A DNA stretch of 64,000 bases, taken from assembly GCF_011762005.1 (NCBI RefSeq), contig NZ_JAASQU010000001.1, positions 558,001 through 622,000 of the forward strand, in the 5' to 3' direction. Under the pieces are notes generated by a model. The model did no database searches. It had not been told where the DNA came from and was given only the letters and a program-made list of their open reading frames with translations. Shown here piece after piece: positions 1 to 9,508 of this stretch. The DNA comes from Qipengyuania flava (GTDB lineage Bacteria > Pseudomonadota > Alphaproteobacteria > Sphingomonadales > Sphingomonadaceae). The translations under genes and the position numbers were made by a program. Every line of letters starts with the position of its first letter. Positions within the stretch are counted from its first letter, which is position 1.

Positions 1-720
1 CGTGGCGGTGTTGCGCGCGATGAGGTCCTGTTGACCATCGACTTCGGTCAGCAGTTCGGTGACGCTGCGCATCGTGTCCTCGATCGAACCGACCGAGTTC
101 TTCGCCTGGCTGCTTGCCGCGGCGCCGCTCTCGATCTTCTCGATCACCAGATTGGCTTCGTTGCCGAGGGTATCGATCGTCCGGCCGATTTCCTCGGTCG
201 CCTTGCGTGTCTCGCTGGCGAGCGACTTCACTTCATTTGCGACAACCGCGAAGGTCCGCCCCTGCTCGCCTGCGCGCATGGCTTCGATCGTGGCATTGAG
301 CGCGAGGATATTGGTCGTCTCCGCGATCTGGTCGATTTCCTGGCTCGACCGGCGCACCTGGTCCATCGCCGCGGCAAAACCGGTGACATGCCCGGTCAGC
401 GTCTCGACCAGACTGAGGAGATTGCCGATCTCGTTCAGCGAATTGCTGATCATCATCGAACCGTGGTTGAGCCGTTCGATTGCCCGTTCGGACAGCAGAC
501 GGGCCTCGTCGCTGGCCTCCAGAACCTTGCGCTGGTCTTCGTCCAGCGCGGTCACCGTACCCTGCAATTCGACATATTCGCTGCGCAGGTGCCCGAAGGA
601 ATCGATTACCCCCTGAACGATCCCGGCCACATCCGAACAGCCCACGGTTACCTTGCCGCAGGCCTCCGGAATCTGGTCGAGGGCCGACGCGCCTCGAGCA
701 TCGATGCTGCCCATTTCCAT
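1..720 (-). CDS. Methyl-accepting chemotaxis protein, soluble type (C-terminal end cut by window edge)
   Basis: The first 240 residues of a chemotaxis signal transducer are visible and the C-terminus lies beyond base 1. Residues 128-168 match the conserved hairpin tip of the MCP signalling domain, with [19 protein letters not shown] followed by a [15 protein letters not shown]-type segment. This tip binds CheA and CheW. The flanking sequence has the polar heptad pattern of the long four-helix bundle. There is no hydrophobic segment in the first 240 residues, so this looks like a cytoplasmic receptor with no periplasmic sensor. The start at 720 is fixed by an in-frame TAG three codons upstream, and a G-rich Shine-Dalgarno-like stretch precedes it. 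No other chemotaxis gene is in the window. The family is clear; the stimulus is unknown. Confidence 0.9.
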   Translation of the reverse strand, partial: MEMGSIDARGASALDQIPEACGKVTVGCSDVAGIVQGVIDSFGHLRSEYVELQGTVTALDEDQRKVLEASDEARLLSERAIERLNHGSMMISNSLNEIGNLLSLVETLTGHVTGFAAAMDQVRRSSQEIDQIAETTNILALNATIEAMRAGEQGRTFAVVANEVKSLASETRKATEEIGRTIDTLGNEANLVIEKIESGAAASSQAKNSVGSIEDTMRSVTELLTEVDGQQDLIARNTAT

Positions 721-843
721 AAGTTGCTAGACCCCCTGTATATTCTGACCCCACACCCTTACCCGCCGATGGTTAGCGCGAGGTAAAAAAGGTTTCGATT
801 CACGCACTGGTGCAGCCCGCCCGCACGCGCTAGACCCCTGTCC

Positions 844-2028
844 ATGTTCTTCAATTTCGTCGACGAGCTCCGCTCGGCGGGCATTCCCGCGAGCTTCAAG
901 GAACACCTCACGCTGATCGAAGCGCTCGATCGCGACGTGATCGAGCAGTCGCCCGAGGCGTTCTACTACCTCAGCCGCTCGACGTTCGTGAAGGATGAAG
1001 GCCTGCTCGACCGGTTCGACCAGGTTTTCCAGAAGGTCTTCAAGGGGATCCTGAGCGACTACGGGCAGAACCCCGTCGATGTCCCCGAAGACTGGCTCAA
1101 GGCGGTGGCGGAGAAATTCCTTTCCGATGAGGAAATGGAAAAGATCAAGTCGCTGGGTGACTGGGACGAGATCATGGAGACGCTGAAGAAGCGCCTCGAG
1201 GAACAGGAAAAGCGCCATCAGGGCGGCAATAAGTGGATCGGCACCGGTGGCACCTCACCCTTCGGCAATTCGGGCTACAACCCCGAAGGCGTGCGGATCG
1301 GCGGCGAAAGCAAGCACAAGCGTGCGCTCAAGGTGTGGGACAAGCGCGAGTTCAAGAACCTCGACAGCACCAAAGAACTGGGCACGCGCAACATCAAGAT
1401 GGCGCTGCGCCGCTTACGCCGCTTTGCCCGCGAAGGCGCGCAGGACCAGCTCGATCTCGATGCCACGATCGAAGGCACCGCCAAGCAGGGCTGGCTCGAC
1501 ATCCACATGCGCGCGGAGCGGCGCAATGCGGTCAAGCTGCTGCTGTTCCTCGACGTCGGCGGTTCGATGGACCCCTTCATCAAGCTGTGCGAAGAGCTGT
1601 TCAGCGCAGCAACCGCCGAATTCAAGAACCTCGAATTCTTCTACTTCCACAACTGCCTGTATGAAGGCGTGTGGAAGGACAACCGCCGTCGCTGGCAGGA
1701 ACGCACCAAGACGTGGGACGTGCTCCACAAATATGGGCATGACTACAAGGTGATCTTCGTCGGCGATGCCGCGATGAGCCCGTATGAAATTACGCACCCG
1801 GGCGGCAGCGTGGAACATATGAACGAGGAAGCCGGGGCGACCTGGATGCAGCGGCTGACCAACACCTATCCTGCCACGGTCTGGCTCAATCCCGTGCCCG
1901 AGAAGCAATGGAGCTATTCGCAGTCGACCAAGGTGATGAAGCAGCTGGTCAACGACCGGATGTATCCGCTCACACTGGACGGTCTCGATGACGCGATGCG
2001 CGAACTGAGCCGCAAGAACGGCGCCTGA
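844..2028 (+). CDS. VWA domain protein, CoxE-like
   Basis: This 394-residue protein has no signal peptide or membrane segment. Residues 231-245 hold a hydrophobic strand followed by DVGGSMD (residues 237-243), a metal-ion-dependent adhesion site of the von Willebrand A fold. The usual DxSxS has Gly at its middle position here. The N-terminal half (about 1-230) is the charged helical region typical of CoxE-like VWA proteins, which usually work with a MoxR-type AAA+ ATPase as cofactor-insertion or chaperone machines. The partner ATPase is not in this window; it may lie elsewhere. No good ribosome-binding site precedes the ATG, but the MFFNFVDELR start fits the family. The biological target is not known. 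Confidence 0.88.
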   Translation: MFFNFVDELRSAGIPASFKEHLTLIEALDRDVIEQSPEAFYYLSRSTFVKDEGLLDRFDQVFQKVFKGILSDYGQNPVDVPEDWLKAVAEKFLSDEEMEKIKSLGDWDEIMETLKKRLEEQEKRHQGGNKWIGTGGTSPFGNSGYNPEGVRIGGESKHKRALKVWDKREFKNLDSTKELGTRNIKMALRRLRRFAREGAQDQLDLDATIEGTAKQGWLDIHMRAERRNAVKLLLFLDVGGSMDPFIKLCEELFSAATAEFKNLEFFYFHNCLYEGVWKDNRRRWQERTKTWDVLHKYGHDYKVIFVGDAAMSPYEITHPGGSVEHMNEEAGATWMQRLTNTYPATVWLNPVPEKQWSYSQSTKVMKQLVNDRMYPLTLDGLDDAMRELSRKNGA

Positions 2029-2125
2029 TCAAGCCGGTTGTAGTGCCGCAGGGGGCCTGCCGGCAACCTGGGGGGACTTGAAAACGTTGTTGTGATATCC
2101 TTCGGACAATTGTTGGAGGATCGCG

Positions 2126-2464
2126 ATGATTAAATTTCTTGCCTCACTGGCAGCACTGTCGGCACTTGCCCCGGCGGCGGCGGTGGATCCGGCGCCCGGA
2201 GCCCTGCCTGAAGCAGTCGTTCCCGAGGCCACGTTGCGCGTCTTGCCCACTGATCGGGAAGCAACCGCCGCATGCGAGGACCAGCTCCGTCCAGCGAACG
2301 CCGAAGCGGTAGAGCCGGCCATCGAAGACGAGGCTGACGCCAGGCCCGGCTATCCCATGAGGCCGGTGATGTACCACGAGAATGGCTGTCCACTCTTGGT
2401 CATGTTTACCGGGCGAACGAAACCGATCCCCGAACTCCCGGACGTTCCGACGATCATCCGCTAG
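2126..2464 (+). CDS. Small secreted hypothetical protein
   Basis: This 112-residue protein has a cleavable-looking signal sequence (MIKFLASLAALSALAPAAA) and then an Ala/Pro/Glu-rich mature part. It has two cysteines, one near residue 52 and one near residue 88, which could form a disulfide in the periplasm. A good ribosome-binding site (GGAGGA, about six bases before the ATG) supports the start. Its stop codon overlaps the 3' end of the convergent MFS gene by 4 bases. I do not recognise a family and assign no function. Confidence 0.6.
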   Translation: MIKFLASLAALSALAPAAAVDPAPGALPEAVVPEATLRVLPTDREATAACEDQLRPANAEAVEPAIEDEADARPGYPMRPVMYHENGCPLLVMFTGRTKPIPELPDVPTIIR

Positions 2465-3750
2465 TCCTTCTGGTCGAGTTCTTCGTTGAGACGCAGCGAA
2501 CAGCGCCAGAAGAAGAAGGCCGGGACCAGTCCCAGGAAAGTCGCACCATAGAGCACATAGCGCACGCTGTCTTCGCCATAGGCTGGCTGGAGCAGGTCCG
2601 ACAGGATACCGAAGAACAACGGCCCGAGACCAAGCCCGACAAGGTTCTGGAAGAACAGCAACACCGCCGCGGCGATGGCTCGCGCACGCAGCGGGACGAG
2701 GCCCTGCACGCTTGAATAGGTCGGTCCGTAATAGAGCGAATTGCACAATGTCGGGACGATCAGCAGGACGAGCGCCAGCATCCAGTTGTCGCTCCAGAAG
2801 GCCAGCAGCGCGAAGGGAATGGTCACCACCATGCCGACCGCCGGCGCGGTGAGCACGTGGCGGCGGTTGGTCGAACCGAAGCGGTCCGCAAGATATCCGC
2901 CCAGCACCGTGCCCGCGATACCGGCACCGCCGTTGACGACCCCGAACCAGAACCCCGTTTCGCCCGGGGTCAGCCCATGCGTGCGCTGGAAGAAGATCGT
3001 GATCCAGGTGATCTTGCCATAGGCAAGGAACGCAGCGGCCGAGCCGGCTACCAGCAGCAGGACGAAAGCGCGCGAACTGAACATCGCCTTGAGGGCCGTG
3101 CCCATCGGCATTTGTTCGGTACCCTGCTGTGCGGCGCTGGCATGCACCATTCCGGTCCTTCGCGGATCCTTGAGCAGCATGAACACGATGACGGCGAGCG
3201 CGATTCCCGGAAGGCCGACGATTAGGAACGCGTTGCGCCACCCCACCGTGTCGGCAAGCAGGCCACCGATGAGCATGCCCAGCAGCGTCCCGATCGGGAT
3301 ACCGAGCGCATAGAAGGCAAGCGCCGAAGCGCGCTTGGCGGGTTCCACCATGTCCGCGATCAACGAATGCGCCGGCGGTGTGCAACCCGCCTCGCCTACC
3401 CCCACGCCGATCCGCGCGAGCAGCAGCTGGATGAAGTTCTGCGCCAGCCCGCACAGCGCGGTCATCGCCGACCAAATCGCCAGCGCGCCGCCGATCAGCC
3501 ACGGGCGGTTGGTCGTTGCCCGGTCCGAGAAACGCGCAATCGGCAGGCCGAGCACGGTGTAGAACAGCGCGAAGGCGAGACCGGTCATCAGGCCGATCTC
3601 AGTATCGCTCAGCCCCAGTTCGAGCCTGATCGGTTCGGCAAGGATATTGACGATCTGCCGGTCGATGAAATTGAAGATATAGACGACCAGCAGGATCCAC
3701 AGGGTAACCCTGACCGATCCGCCGGTCTGCCGTGCTGCCGCAGTCGCCAT
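2461..3750 (-). CDS. MFS transporter, spinster-like
   Basis: This is a 429-residue, twelve-helix major facilitator. The first helix region reads YIFNFIDRQIVNILAEPI, followed by the cytoplasmic loop motif GLPIARFSDR. A later RIGVGVGEAGCTPPAHSLIA stretch is characteristic of the spinster branch of the superfamily. Members move lipids or small organic molecules across the inner membrane; the substrate here cannot be read from the sequence. The start is supported by GGGAGAG about seven bases upstream of the ATG. It is transcribed alone and converges with the small secreted protein gene at its 3' end. Confidence 0.9.
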   Translation of the reverse strand: MATAAARQTGGSVRVTLWILLVVYIFNFIDRQIVNILAEPIRLELGLSDTEIGLMTGLAFALFYTVLGLPIARFSDRATTNRPWLIGGALAIWSAMTALCGLAQNFIQLLLARIGVGVGEAGCTPPAHSLIADMVEPAKRASALAFYALGIPIGTLLGMLIGGLLADTVGWRNAFLIVGLPGIALAVIVFMLLKDPRRTGMVHASAAQQGTEQMPMGTALKAMFSSRAFVLLLVAGSAAAFLAYGKITWITIFFQRTHGLTPGETGFWFGVVNGGAGIAGTVLGGYLADRFGSTNRRHVLTAPAVGMVVTIPFALLAFWSDNWMLALVLLIVPTLCNSLYYGPTYSSVQGLVPLRARAIAAAVLLFFQNLVGLGLGPLFFGILSDLLQPAYGEDSVRYVLYGATFLGLVPAFFFWRCSLRLNEELDQKD

Positions 3751-3867
3751 TCAAAACTCTCCCGAAGCGCGGGTATGCCCGTCACTTTCGGCCAAGCTCT
3801 CTGACTCGCACCCTTACGTCAAGGGCGTTGATCGAAAATCGAATAAAGGGTTGGGCGAAGATTGTCT

Positions 3868-4884
3868 TCAGCGCGCGCTGTCTACCGCGGTGAATAGCGC
3901 GGCGATCTGCGCTTGCTCGATTTCTTCGAGCTCCGGTCGCCAAACGTCGAACAACAGAACCAGCCTGTCCTTTGCGGAATGGTTCCAGGCTTCGTGTTCG
4001 ATCGTGTCGTCGAACGCGATCAGTTCACCGAACCGCCATTCCCGCTTCTGCGACCCCAGCCTCAGTGCACCGTCACCCGGGACGATAAGCGGCAGATGGC
4101 AGATATAGCGCGGGTTGAGCATGCCGTGATGCGGCGGGATCCGTTTTCCTGCCTTGAGCAAAGACAAGAGCAGCGTGGGCGCACGGTTCGGGATCGTGCA
4201 GACCGGCACTTCCTCTGTAATGGTTTTGTAGGCCACCGGTGCGTGGCGGACATGGTCATCGACCGGTTCGCCCTTCTCTATGAGATCGAGTGAGCTCCAG
4301 TCGTCATTATCCAGCATTCCGTGCATATCGCCCTGGGCGCGGTCGGCTTCGGCCTGTACGTAAGGCTTGAACGATCCCGATCCCGCAAGCAGCGTGCGTG
4401 CCTCTTCCGCGATTTGCTCGACCTTTCCCTCGACGGCTTCTCGCCATGCGAACTGCTTGGTATCAGCGAACTCCACATGTGGCAGTCCCGGATAGTAGTA
4501 AACGCTTGGCATTGCCGGGTAAGTCCGGTTTTCGGCCGGCCTCTCGGCAACACCTACCATCATGGCGATCGATTGGGCGAAACGCGGGTGCCAGTCGGCC
4601 CGCGAATGCCCCGAACTGGCGAGGGATCCGACCAGATGCCGGACAAACTGCTGCTGGATGTCCTGCATCGCACGGATGGCCCGCTGGGCTTCCCGTCCGT
4701 CTGCAGGCCGCCCACTCTGCGCGACCGACACCGCCATCCCGAAGAATGATCCCGCTGCGCGCAATTCTCCCAGGCCGAAGTGGTGGTCACCCTTGGCCAT
4801 GAGGGCAACGAAGTCATATTCGTCTCGTGCCAGTCTCTGATCGGCCTCGGCGATCGTCATCGTGGGCGTAGCGGTGGTTGGCAT
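3868..4884 (-). CDS. Aspartyl/asparaginyl beta-hydroxylase family protein
   Basis: This 338-residue protein is a probable Fe(II)/2-oxoglutarate-dependent hydroxylase. Its C-terminal third (about 220-320) has the family pattern: PPHHGMLNPRY (residues 250-260, candidate metal histidine 252 or 253), then CHLPLIVP, and HEAWNHS (residues 297-303) with the second histidine. Arg307 follows and could bind 2-oxoglutarate. The N-terminal 60 residues look like a short TPR-type helical repeat. No signal peptide is visible. It lies 53 bases downstream of the TPR-sulfotransferase gene on the same strand, so it may be the last gene of that operon. The protein substrate is unknown, and lipid A or peptide targets cannot be excluded. 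Confidence 0.85.
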   Translation of the reverse strand: MPTTATPTMTIAEADQRLARDEYDFVALMAKGDHHFGLGELRAAGSFFGMAVSVAQSGRPADGREAQRAIRAMQDIQQQFVRHLVGSLASSGHSRADWHPRFAQSIAMMVGVAERPAENRTYPAMPSVYYYPGLPHVEFADTKQFAWREAVEGKVEQIAEEARTLLAGSGSFKPYVQAEADRAQGDMHGMLDNDDWSSLDLIEKGEPVDDHVRHAPVAYKTITEEVPVCTIPNRAPTLLLSLLKAGKRIPPHHGMLNPRYICHLPLIVPGDGALRLGSQKREWRFGELIAFDDTIEHEAWNHSAKDRLVLLFDVWRPELEEIEQAQIAALFTAVDSAR

Positions 4885-4937
4885 GTTCGATCCCGTTCCG
4901 AGTGTAACGGTGACATTCCGCTAGCAAGAGGGTCAGG

Positions 4938-6395
4938 TCAAGCATCCTCCGGGGGGCCGAAAGCGTCCATCAGCGGATCGATATGATCGCGGTAATTGCG
5001 CCAGCGACCCGAGGAACCCGTGTAAAGCGGCTCCCGCACCTGCCATGCGCTCGCGGTGCGGACCTGACCTTCTCCCCTATGCGGGTTCAGGCAGGCATCT
5101 TCCCACTCCAGCCGGAGGAACCCAAGCAGCCGCTCAATCTCTTCACGTGAATCCGTGACGAGGCGATCGTAATCCATCACGTAGATGTCATGCGGGAAGG
5201 TGGATTGCCAATGCGCGGCTAGGCGCTCGTACTGGTCATACCAGTGCGCCACGCTATCCAATGACGACGCATAGGTCAGTTCGGGCGCAAGATGCGCGAA
5301 GAAAACCGAGAGGCAATTGTCGAATGGATTGCGCCGCGTGAGGACGACTTTGGCGTTTGGGAACATGCGCTTGATCAAGCCGACATGGAGAAAGTTGTCG
5401 GGTCGTTTGTCGGTCAATTGCCTCCCCCCCAACCCCATGACCTCGATTGCATCGCGATACTGCGAACGCAGTTCCGCGTAGAATGCTTCCGGGCAGCCGG
5501 TGAGCGAAGTCGGGTAGGGTTGCAGCCGGTTTCGAACCAATTGCGGGAGGATCGGGAGTTCGCCCCCAGCGGAAACCCGGCTGTGCGAAGAGATAATACG
5601 CTCCGCCAGGGTCGAGCCCGAACGGAACATGCCGCAAATGAAGATAGGCGGCTCGTCGCAATCGCCCGCCTCGGTCCGTACCGTGCTGTCGAACTCCTCG
5701 ATCAGGGCATCGACGAAGCTGCAGGCCGCCAGCGGGTCATAGGCGTGACGTGCGAGCGCACGGCTGGCCTTGTTGGCCTCGGCGTAGGCCGAGAATGCCA
5801 AGTCGAACTGCTTCGCCTGATCGAGAGCCCGACCGAGTGCGAAACCTACGTCGGCGCGCTCGATCGGCGTCAGGCCGTGCCGCGAAACAGCGGCGGAAAG
5901 GCGCGCAATCAGCGGGTCGTTCGGATCACTAATCCGAGTGACTTCCGCGACGCGTGTTAGCGCGAGAATATTCCTTGGCTGGAGCGCGAGCGCTTTCGCG
6001 TAGGTCGCTTTGGCAGCTTTCCGATCGCCTTCGTCCTCGAACAGATTTCCCAGGTTGAGCAGCGCAGGGACGAATTCCGGATTTATCGCGAGTGCCGATT
6101 CGAGCGATGCGCGTGCCGCCGCAGTATCGAGGAGATCGTCGCTCAGCACCACCGCACGGTTGAGATGCACCTCTTCGGGGTTGCACACCCCCGCCTCGAG
6201 CGCTCGGTCATAGGCTGCAAGCGCATCGTGGGCGCGGCCGGCTTGGCGCAACAGCAGGCCGAGATTAAGCCAGTCATCCGGGCGATCCGGATCGATCGCC
6301 AGCACCTCTCGGTAGGCCTGTAAAGCGGCCTCGAAGCGCGAGGCGCGATACAACGTGGCCGCGCGACGCGACAGCGCGTCGGCATCGACCGCCAT
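4938..6395 (-). CDS. TPR-repeat sulfotransferase family protein
   Basis: This 485-residue protein has tetratricopeptide repeats over about residues 1-190 (repeats ending in AIDPDRPDDW, AINPEFVPAL and ALQPRNILAL). A sulfotransferase domain follows. The 5'-phosphosulfate-binding loop is CGMFRSGSTLAERI near residues 253-266, and the 3'-phosphate-binding segment LTRRNPFDNCLS lies near 360-371. The family transfers sulfate from PAPS to proteins or carbohydrates. The start used here is an ATG that overlaps the stop of the NamZ-like gene (TAATG), which indicates translational coupling. An upstream extension of the frame is possible but would lie inside the neighbour. The acceptor is not known. Confidence 0.88.
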   Translation of the reverse strand: MAVDADALSRRAATLYRASRFEAALQAYREVLAIDPDRPDDWLNLGLLLRQAGRAHDALAAYDRALEAGVCNPEEVHLNRAVVLSDDLLDTAAARASLESALAINPEFVPALLNLGNLFEDEGDRKAAKATYAKALALQPRNILALTRVAEVTRISDPNDPLIARLSAAVSRHGLTPIERADVGFALGRALDQAKQFDLAFSAYAEANKASRALARHAYDPLAACSFVDALIEEFDSTVRTEAGDCDEPPIFICGMFRSGSTLAERIISSHSRVSAGGELPILPQLVRNRLQPYPTSLTGCPEAFYAELRSQYRDAIEVMGLGGRQLTDKRPDNFLHVGLIKRMFPNAKVVLTRRNPFDNCLSVFFAHLAPELTYASSLDSVAHWYDQYERLAAHWQSTFPHDIYVMDYDRLVTDSREEIERLLGFLRLEWEDACLNPHRGEGQVRTASAWQVREPLYTGSSGRWRNYRDHIDPLMDAFGPPEDA

Positions 6396-7597
6396 TATCC
6401 GTAGATTAGGTGCGGGGCGATGGTCTCGCGCCAGCTGGCCTCGTCCGCGCTTGCGAGCGTGTCGAGATCGTCGGGATGGGCCTCGCTGTCGTCGACCCAT
6501 TCGCGGAGCGCGGGGCCGCCGTTGATCACGTCGATCGCGAGTCGGTCGTATTCGTACTCGTAGGCGAAGTCGCGCCACAGCGGATAGTCGGGATAGAGGC
6601 TGCGGATCGACTTGAAGGCGAGCGCCTGCAACCGCCATGGGCGGAAAGCGTGATGGTCGTAGAACTGCCCTTCGGCATGCACCATCAGCCCGTTGCAAAG
6701 CGTCCCGGCGTGCTTGTGGAATGTCGGCTCGAACCAGCATTCGCGGATCGCGCAGCCGCGCATCCATACAGGTGCCAGACGATCCATTTCGGCCAGCACC
6801 GCCTTGGCATCGACATCGGGCGCGCCGAACAGCACTTCAAGCGGACGCGTCGTTCCGCGGCCCTCGCTCAGACTGGTGCCCTCGAGCATGACAGTGCCGG
6901 CATAGGCCCGCGCCATGTTCAGGCCGGCGGCATTGGGGCTCGGGTTGATCCAGACGCGATCCTCGGGCCATCCGTATCCGGGAGCCTTGCCGGGCGACCA
7001 ACCGCGCATTTCGACGACTTCGAGTTCGACATCGAGCTTGAAATGGTCGACGAACCAACGCGCCATCTCGCCCATGGTCATGCCGTGACGCATGACCATC
7101 TCGGCCGCGCCGACGAAGCTTTCCTGCCCCGCGCGCAAGAGTGTGCCCTCGACCGGGCCGCCCGCGGGGTTGGGCCGATCAAGGACCCATACAGCCTTGT
7201 CCGCGCGCGCTGCTTCCTCGAGCAGGTAAAGCAGCGTCGTCACGAAGGTGTAGATGCGGCAGCCGAGGTCCTGCAGGTCGAACAGGAAGACATCGGCGCT
7301 GTCCATCATCCGCTCGGTCGGGCGGCGCACTTCGCCATAAAGGCTGAAGACGGGAATGCCGTATTGCGCGTCGATCTCGTCGCCGGTCTCGACCATATTG
7401 TCCTGCTTGTCGCCCTTCAGCCCGTGCTGCGGCCCGAAAGCCGAAGTGACGTTCACCTCGCGGGCAACCAGCGCGTCGAGCGAGTGCACGAGCCCCGCGG
7501 TGACCGATGCCGGATGGGCCACCAGCGCGACACGGCGCCCCTCGAGGCGCTTGCGCAGATCTTCTTCGGTGATGAGCCGATCGATGCCGAATTTCAT
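6395..7597 (-). CDS. DUF1343 protein, NamZ-like exo-N-acetylmuramidase
   Basis: This 400-residue protein belongs to the DUF1343 family, whose characterised member NamZ removes terminal N-acetylmuramic acid from peptidoglycan fragments. Recognisable segments are SAFGPQHGLKGDKQDNM, the VWVLDRPNPAGG strand and turn, and EGTSLSEGRGTTRPLEVLFG. Family members are often exported, but this one starts [10 protein letters not shown] with no signal peptide, so a cytoplasmic role in muropeptide recycling is possible (inference). The ATG at 7597 overlaps the stop of the DOMON-like gene (ATGA), and the stop overlaps the next start by one base, so the three genes form a tight operon. Longer in-frame starts would run into the DOMON-like gene. 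Confidence 0.87.
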   Translation of the reverse strand: MKFGIDRLITEEDLRKRLEGRRVALVAHPASVTAGLVHSLDALVAREVNVTSAFGPQHGLKGDKQDNMVETGDEIDAQYGIPVFSLYGEVRRPTERMMDSADVFLFDLQDLGCRIYTFVTTLLYLLEEAARADKAVWVLDRPNPAGGPVEGTLLRAGQESFVGAAEMVMRHGMTMGEMARWFVDHFKLDVELEVVEMRGWSPGKAPGYGWPEDRVWINPSPNAAGLNMARAYAGTVMLEGTSLSEGRGTTRPLEVLFGAPDVDAKAVLAEMDRLAPVWMRGCAIRECWFEPTFHKHAGTLCNGLMVHAEGQFYDHHAFRPWRLQALAFKSIRSLYPDYPLWRDFAYEYEYDRLAIDVINGGPALREWVDDSEAHPDDLDTLASADEASWRETIAPHLIYG

Positions 7598-8136
7598 GCC
7601 GCGCTCGGTGCCGCAAGCTGCGCAGCGAAGCAAGCCGGATCGTGGAAATCGGGTGCATCGCCGCCGTGCGCCAGTGCCCAATAGCTCTTCCGGCCCCCGC
7701 TTTCCTCGATCACGCAGGTCACGCCCATGGCGGATTGCCCCGACGGCAGACCCCCACGTGGAATAGCCGCGTCGAAGATCGCAAAGCGACTGCCCGCGCG
7801 CATCGTGCAAACCGGCTCACGCGGAAGGGCGCGCTGCGCCATGCCCGTCCGGGGCGCAGAGAAATCATACGCGGCCCAGCGCTCCGAGGGGGAAAGATTG
7901 AATTCGCAATAGGCGCTGCCGCCATCGGGCTGGAGAAACAGTTCGAAACAGGTGGTCTGCCACAAGCCGTCCTCGCGCCGCTTGCCCGCTGGCACGGGCA
8001 GGACAAGTTCGCTCGCCGTCTCGATCCGCCAACGCAGACCCAGCCAGTTGGGATCGTCATGGGTGATCCGCGCTTCGATGGCGGTGACCGCCAACGGGGG
8101 ATGCGCCTCGTGCGGTTCCAATCGACAGACTTGCAT
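7594..8136 (-). CDS. DOMON-like domain protein
   Basis: This is a 180-residue, beta-rich protein of the DOMON-like group seen in sphingomonads. Supporting segments are an [16 protein letters not shown] strand region, [20 protein letters not shown] and a C-terminal [21 protein letters not shown] folds usually bind heme or sugars. No heme axial ligand can be assigned here, and there is no signal peptide. AGGAGG lies four bases before the ATG and fixes the start. It is the first gene of the leftward operon that continues with the NamZ-like enzyme, and a sugar-related role fits that context (inference). Confidence 0.75.
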   Translation of the reverse strand: MQVCRLEPHEAHPPLAVTAIEARITHDDPNWLGLRWRIETASELVLPVPAGKRREDGLWQTTCFELFLQPDGGSAYCEFNLSPSERWAAYDFSAPRTGMAQRALPREPVCTMRAGSRFAIFDAAIPRGGLPSGQSAMGVTCVIEESGGRKSYWALAHGGDAPDFHDPACFAAQLAAPSAA

Positions 8137-8168
8137 GCCGCCTCCTAGCTGCTAGCTGGCGCTGCGTC

Positions 8169-9398
8169 ATGACCAACTACAATTCCGATCTCCTGCGCGT
8201 TCTCGATGAGCGCGGCTACATCCACCAGCTTACCGACGCCGAAGGCCTCGACAAGCTCGCCGCGGCGCAGATCGTCCCGGGCTATATCGGCTTCGACGCC
8301 ACTGCGCCCTCGCTTCATATCGGCAGCCTGGTCCAGATCATGATGCTGCGGCGGCTGCAACAGACGGGCCACAAGCCGATCGTGCTGATGGGCGGCGGGA
8401 CCACGCGGATCGGCGATCCCACGGGGCGCGACGAGAGCCGCAAGATGCTGACCGACGAGACCATCGCGGACAATATCGCCGGGATTCGCACCGTCTTCGA
8501 GCGCCTGTTGACGTTCGGCGACGGACCGACCGATGCGGTCATGGTCGACAATCAGGACTGGCTCGGCGAGTTGGGCTATATCGAGATGCTGCAGAAGGTC
8601 GGCACGCATTTCACGGTCAATCGCATGTTGACCTTCGATTCGGTCCGCCTGCGGCTTGAGCGCGAGCAGCCGATGACCTTCCTCGAGTTCAATTACATGA
8701 TCCTGCAGGGCTACGATTTCCGCCATCTGGCGCAGGAAATGGGCGTGCGCCTGCAGATGGGCGGCAGCGACCAGTGGGGCAATATCGTCAACGGGATGGA
8801 ACTCGGCCGCCGGATGGATGGCAGCGACCTGTTCGGGTTGACCACGCCGCTGCTGACCACCGCGGATGGCGGCAAGATGGGCAAGACGGCCTCGGGGGCT
8901 ATCTGGCTCAACGAGGCGCAGCTGCCGAATTACGACTTCTGGCAGTACTGGCGCAATGTCGACGATCGCGATGTCGGCCGCTTCCTGCGGCTGTTCTCCG
9001 ATCTTCCGCTCGACGAGATCGCACGCCTCGAAACACTCGAAGGCGCCGAGATCAACCACGCGAAAACGGTTCTCGCCAATGCGGTAACCACACTCGTTCG
9101 GGGTAGCGAGGCTGCGACGACCGCCGAACGCACTGCGGCCGATACCTTCGCCGGCGGTGGAGCAGGCGAGGACCTTCCGACGCTTGAAATCGGGGAGGAC
9201 GGCATGCGTATCGGCGCGGTGCTTACTGCACTGGGTTTCACTGCTTCCAACGGCGAAGCCAAACGGAAACTGGCAGAAGGTGCCGTGAAGCTCGATCGCG
9301 TGGCGGTCACCGATCCCGGCCACCTCGTCACAGTGACTGCGGGAACCGAGGCGAAGCTCAGTCTCGGCAAGAAAAAACACGCGATCATCCGCCGCTGA
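8169..9398 (+). CDS. tyrS: Tyrosyl-tRNA synthetase
   Basis: This 409-residue class I synthetase charges tRNA-Tyr. The HIGH-type motif is LHIGS with His50. The KMSKS-type loop is KMGKT (residues 236-240). A C-terminal S4 RNA-binding domain covers roughly residues 345-409. The [14 protein letters not shown] start of the Rossmann fold is typical. Only 32 bases separate its ATG from the divergent DOMON-like start and no ribosome-binding site is seen, so the message may be leaderless or very short-leadered. Length and domain order are normal. Confidence 0.97.
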   Translation: MTNYNSDLLRVLDERGYIHQLTDAEGLDKLAAAQIVPGYIGFDATAPSLHIGSLVQIMMLRRLQQTGHKPIVLMGGGTTRIGDPTGRDESRKMLTDETIADNIAGIRTVFERLLTFGDGPTDAVMVDNQDWLGELGYIEMLQKVGTHFTVNRMLTFDSVRLRLEREQPMTFLEFNYMILQGYDFRHLAQEMGVRLQMGGSDQWGNIVNGMELGRRMDGSDLFGLTTPLLTTADGGKMGKTASGAIWLNEAQLPNYDFWQYWRNVDDRDVGRFLRLFSDLPLDEIARLETLEGAEINHAKTVLANAVTTLVRGSEAATTAERTAADTFAGGGAGEDLPTLEIGEDGMRIGAVLTALGFTASNGEAKRKLAEGAVKLDRVAVTDPGHLVTVTAGTEAKLSLGKKKHAIIRR

Positions 9399-9508
9399 AC
9401 TGCAGCGGAAGGAACGCGACACGGTAAATCACGTATAGAGGTTTACCAATTCGCAGCCTTTTGGGTGCAAAGCGTTTACCCAGTTCCAATCGCGGAGGAT
9501 CGCCAGCC

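Noticed and set aside
31-786. Long open frames on the plus strand over the chemotaxis gene
   Set aside because: They are antisense shadows; only the minus-strand frame encodes a recognisable MCP signalling domain.
4938-6767. A 609-residue start for the TPR-sulfotransferase
   Set aside because: The extra 124 residues lie inside the NamZ-like gene and are Arg-rich shadow sequence; the TAATG overlap gives a natural start at 6395.
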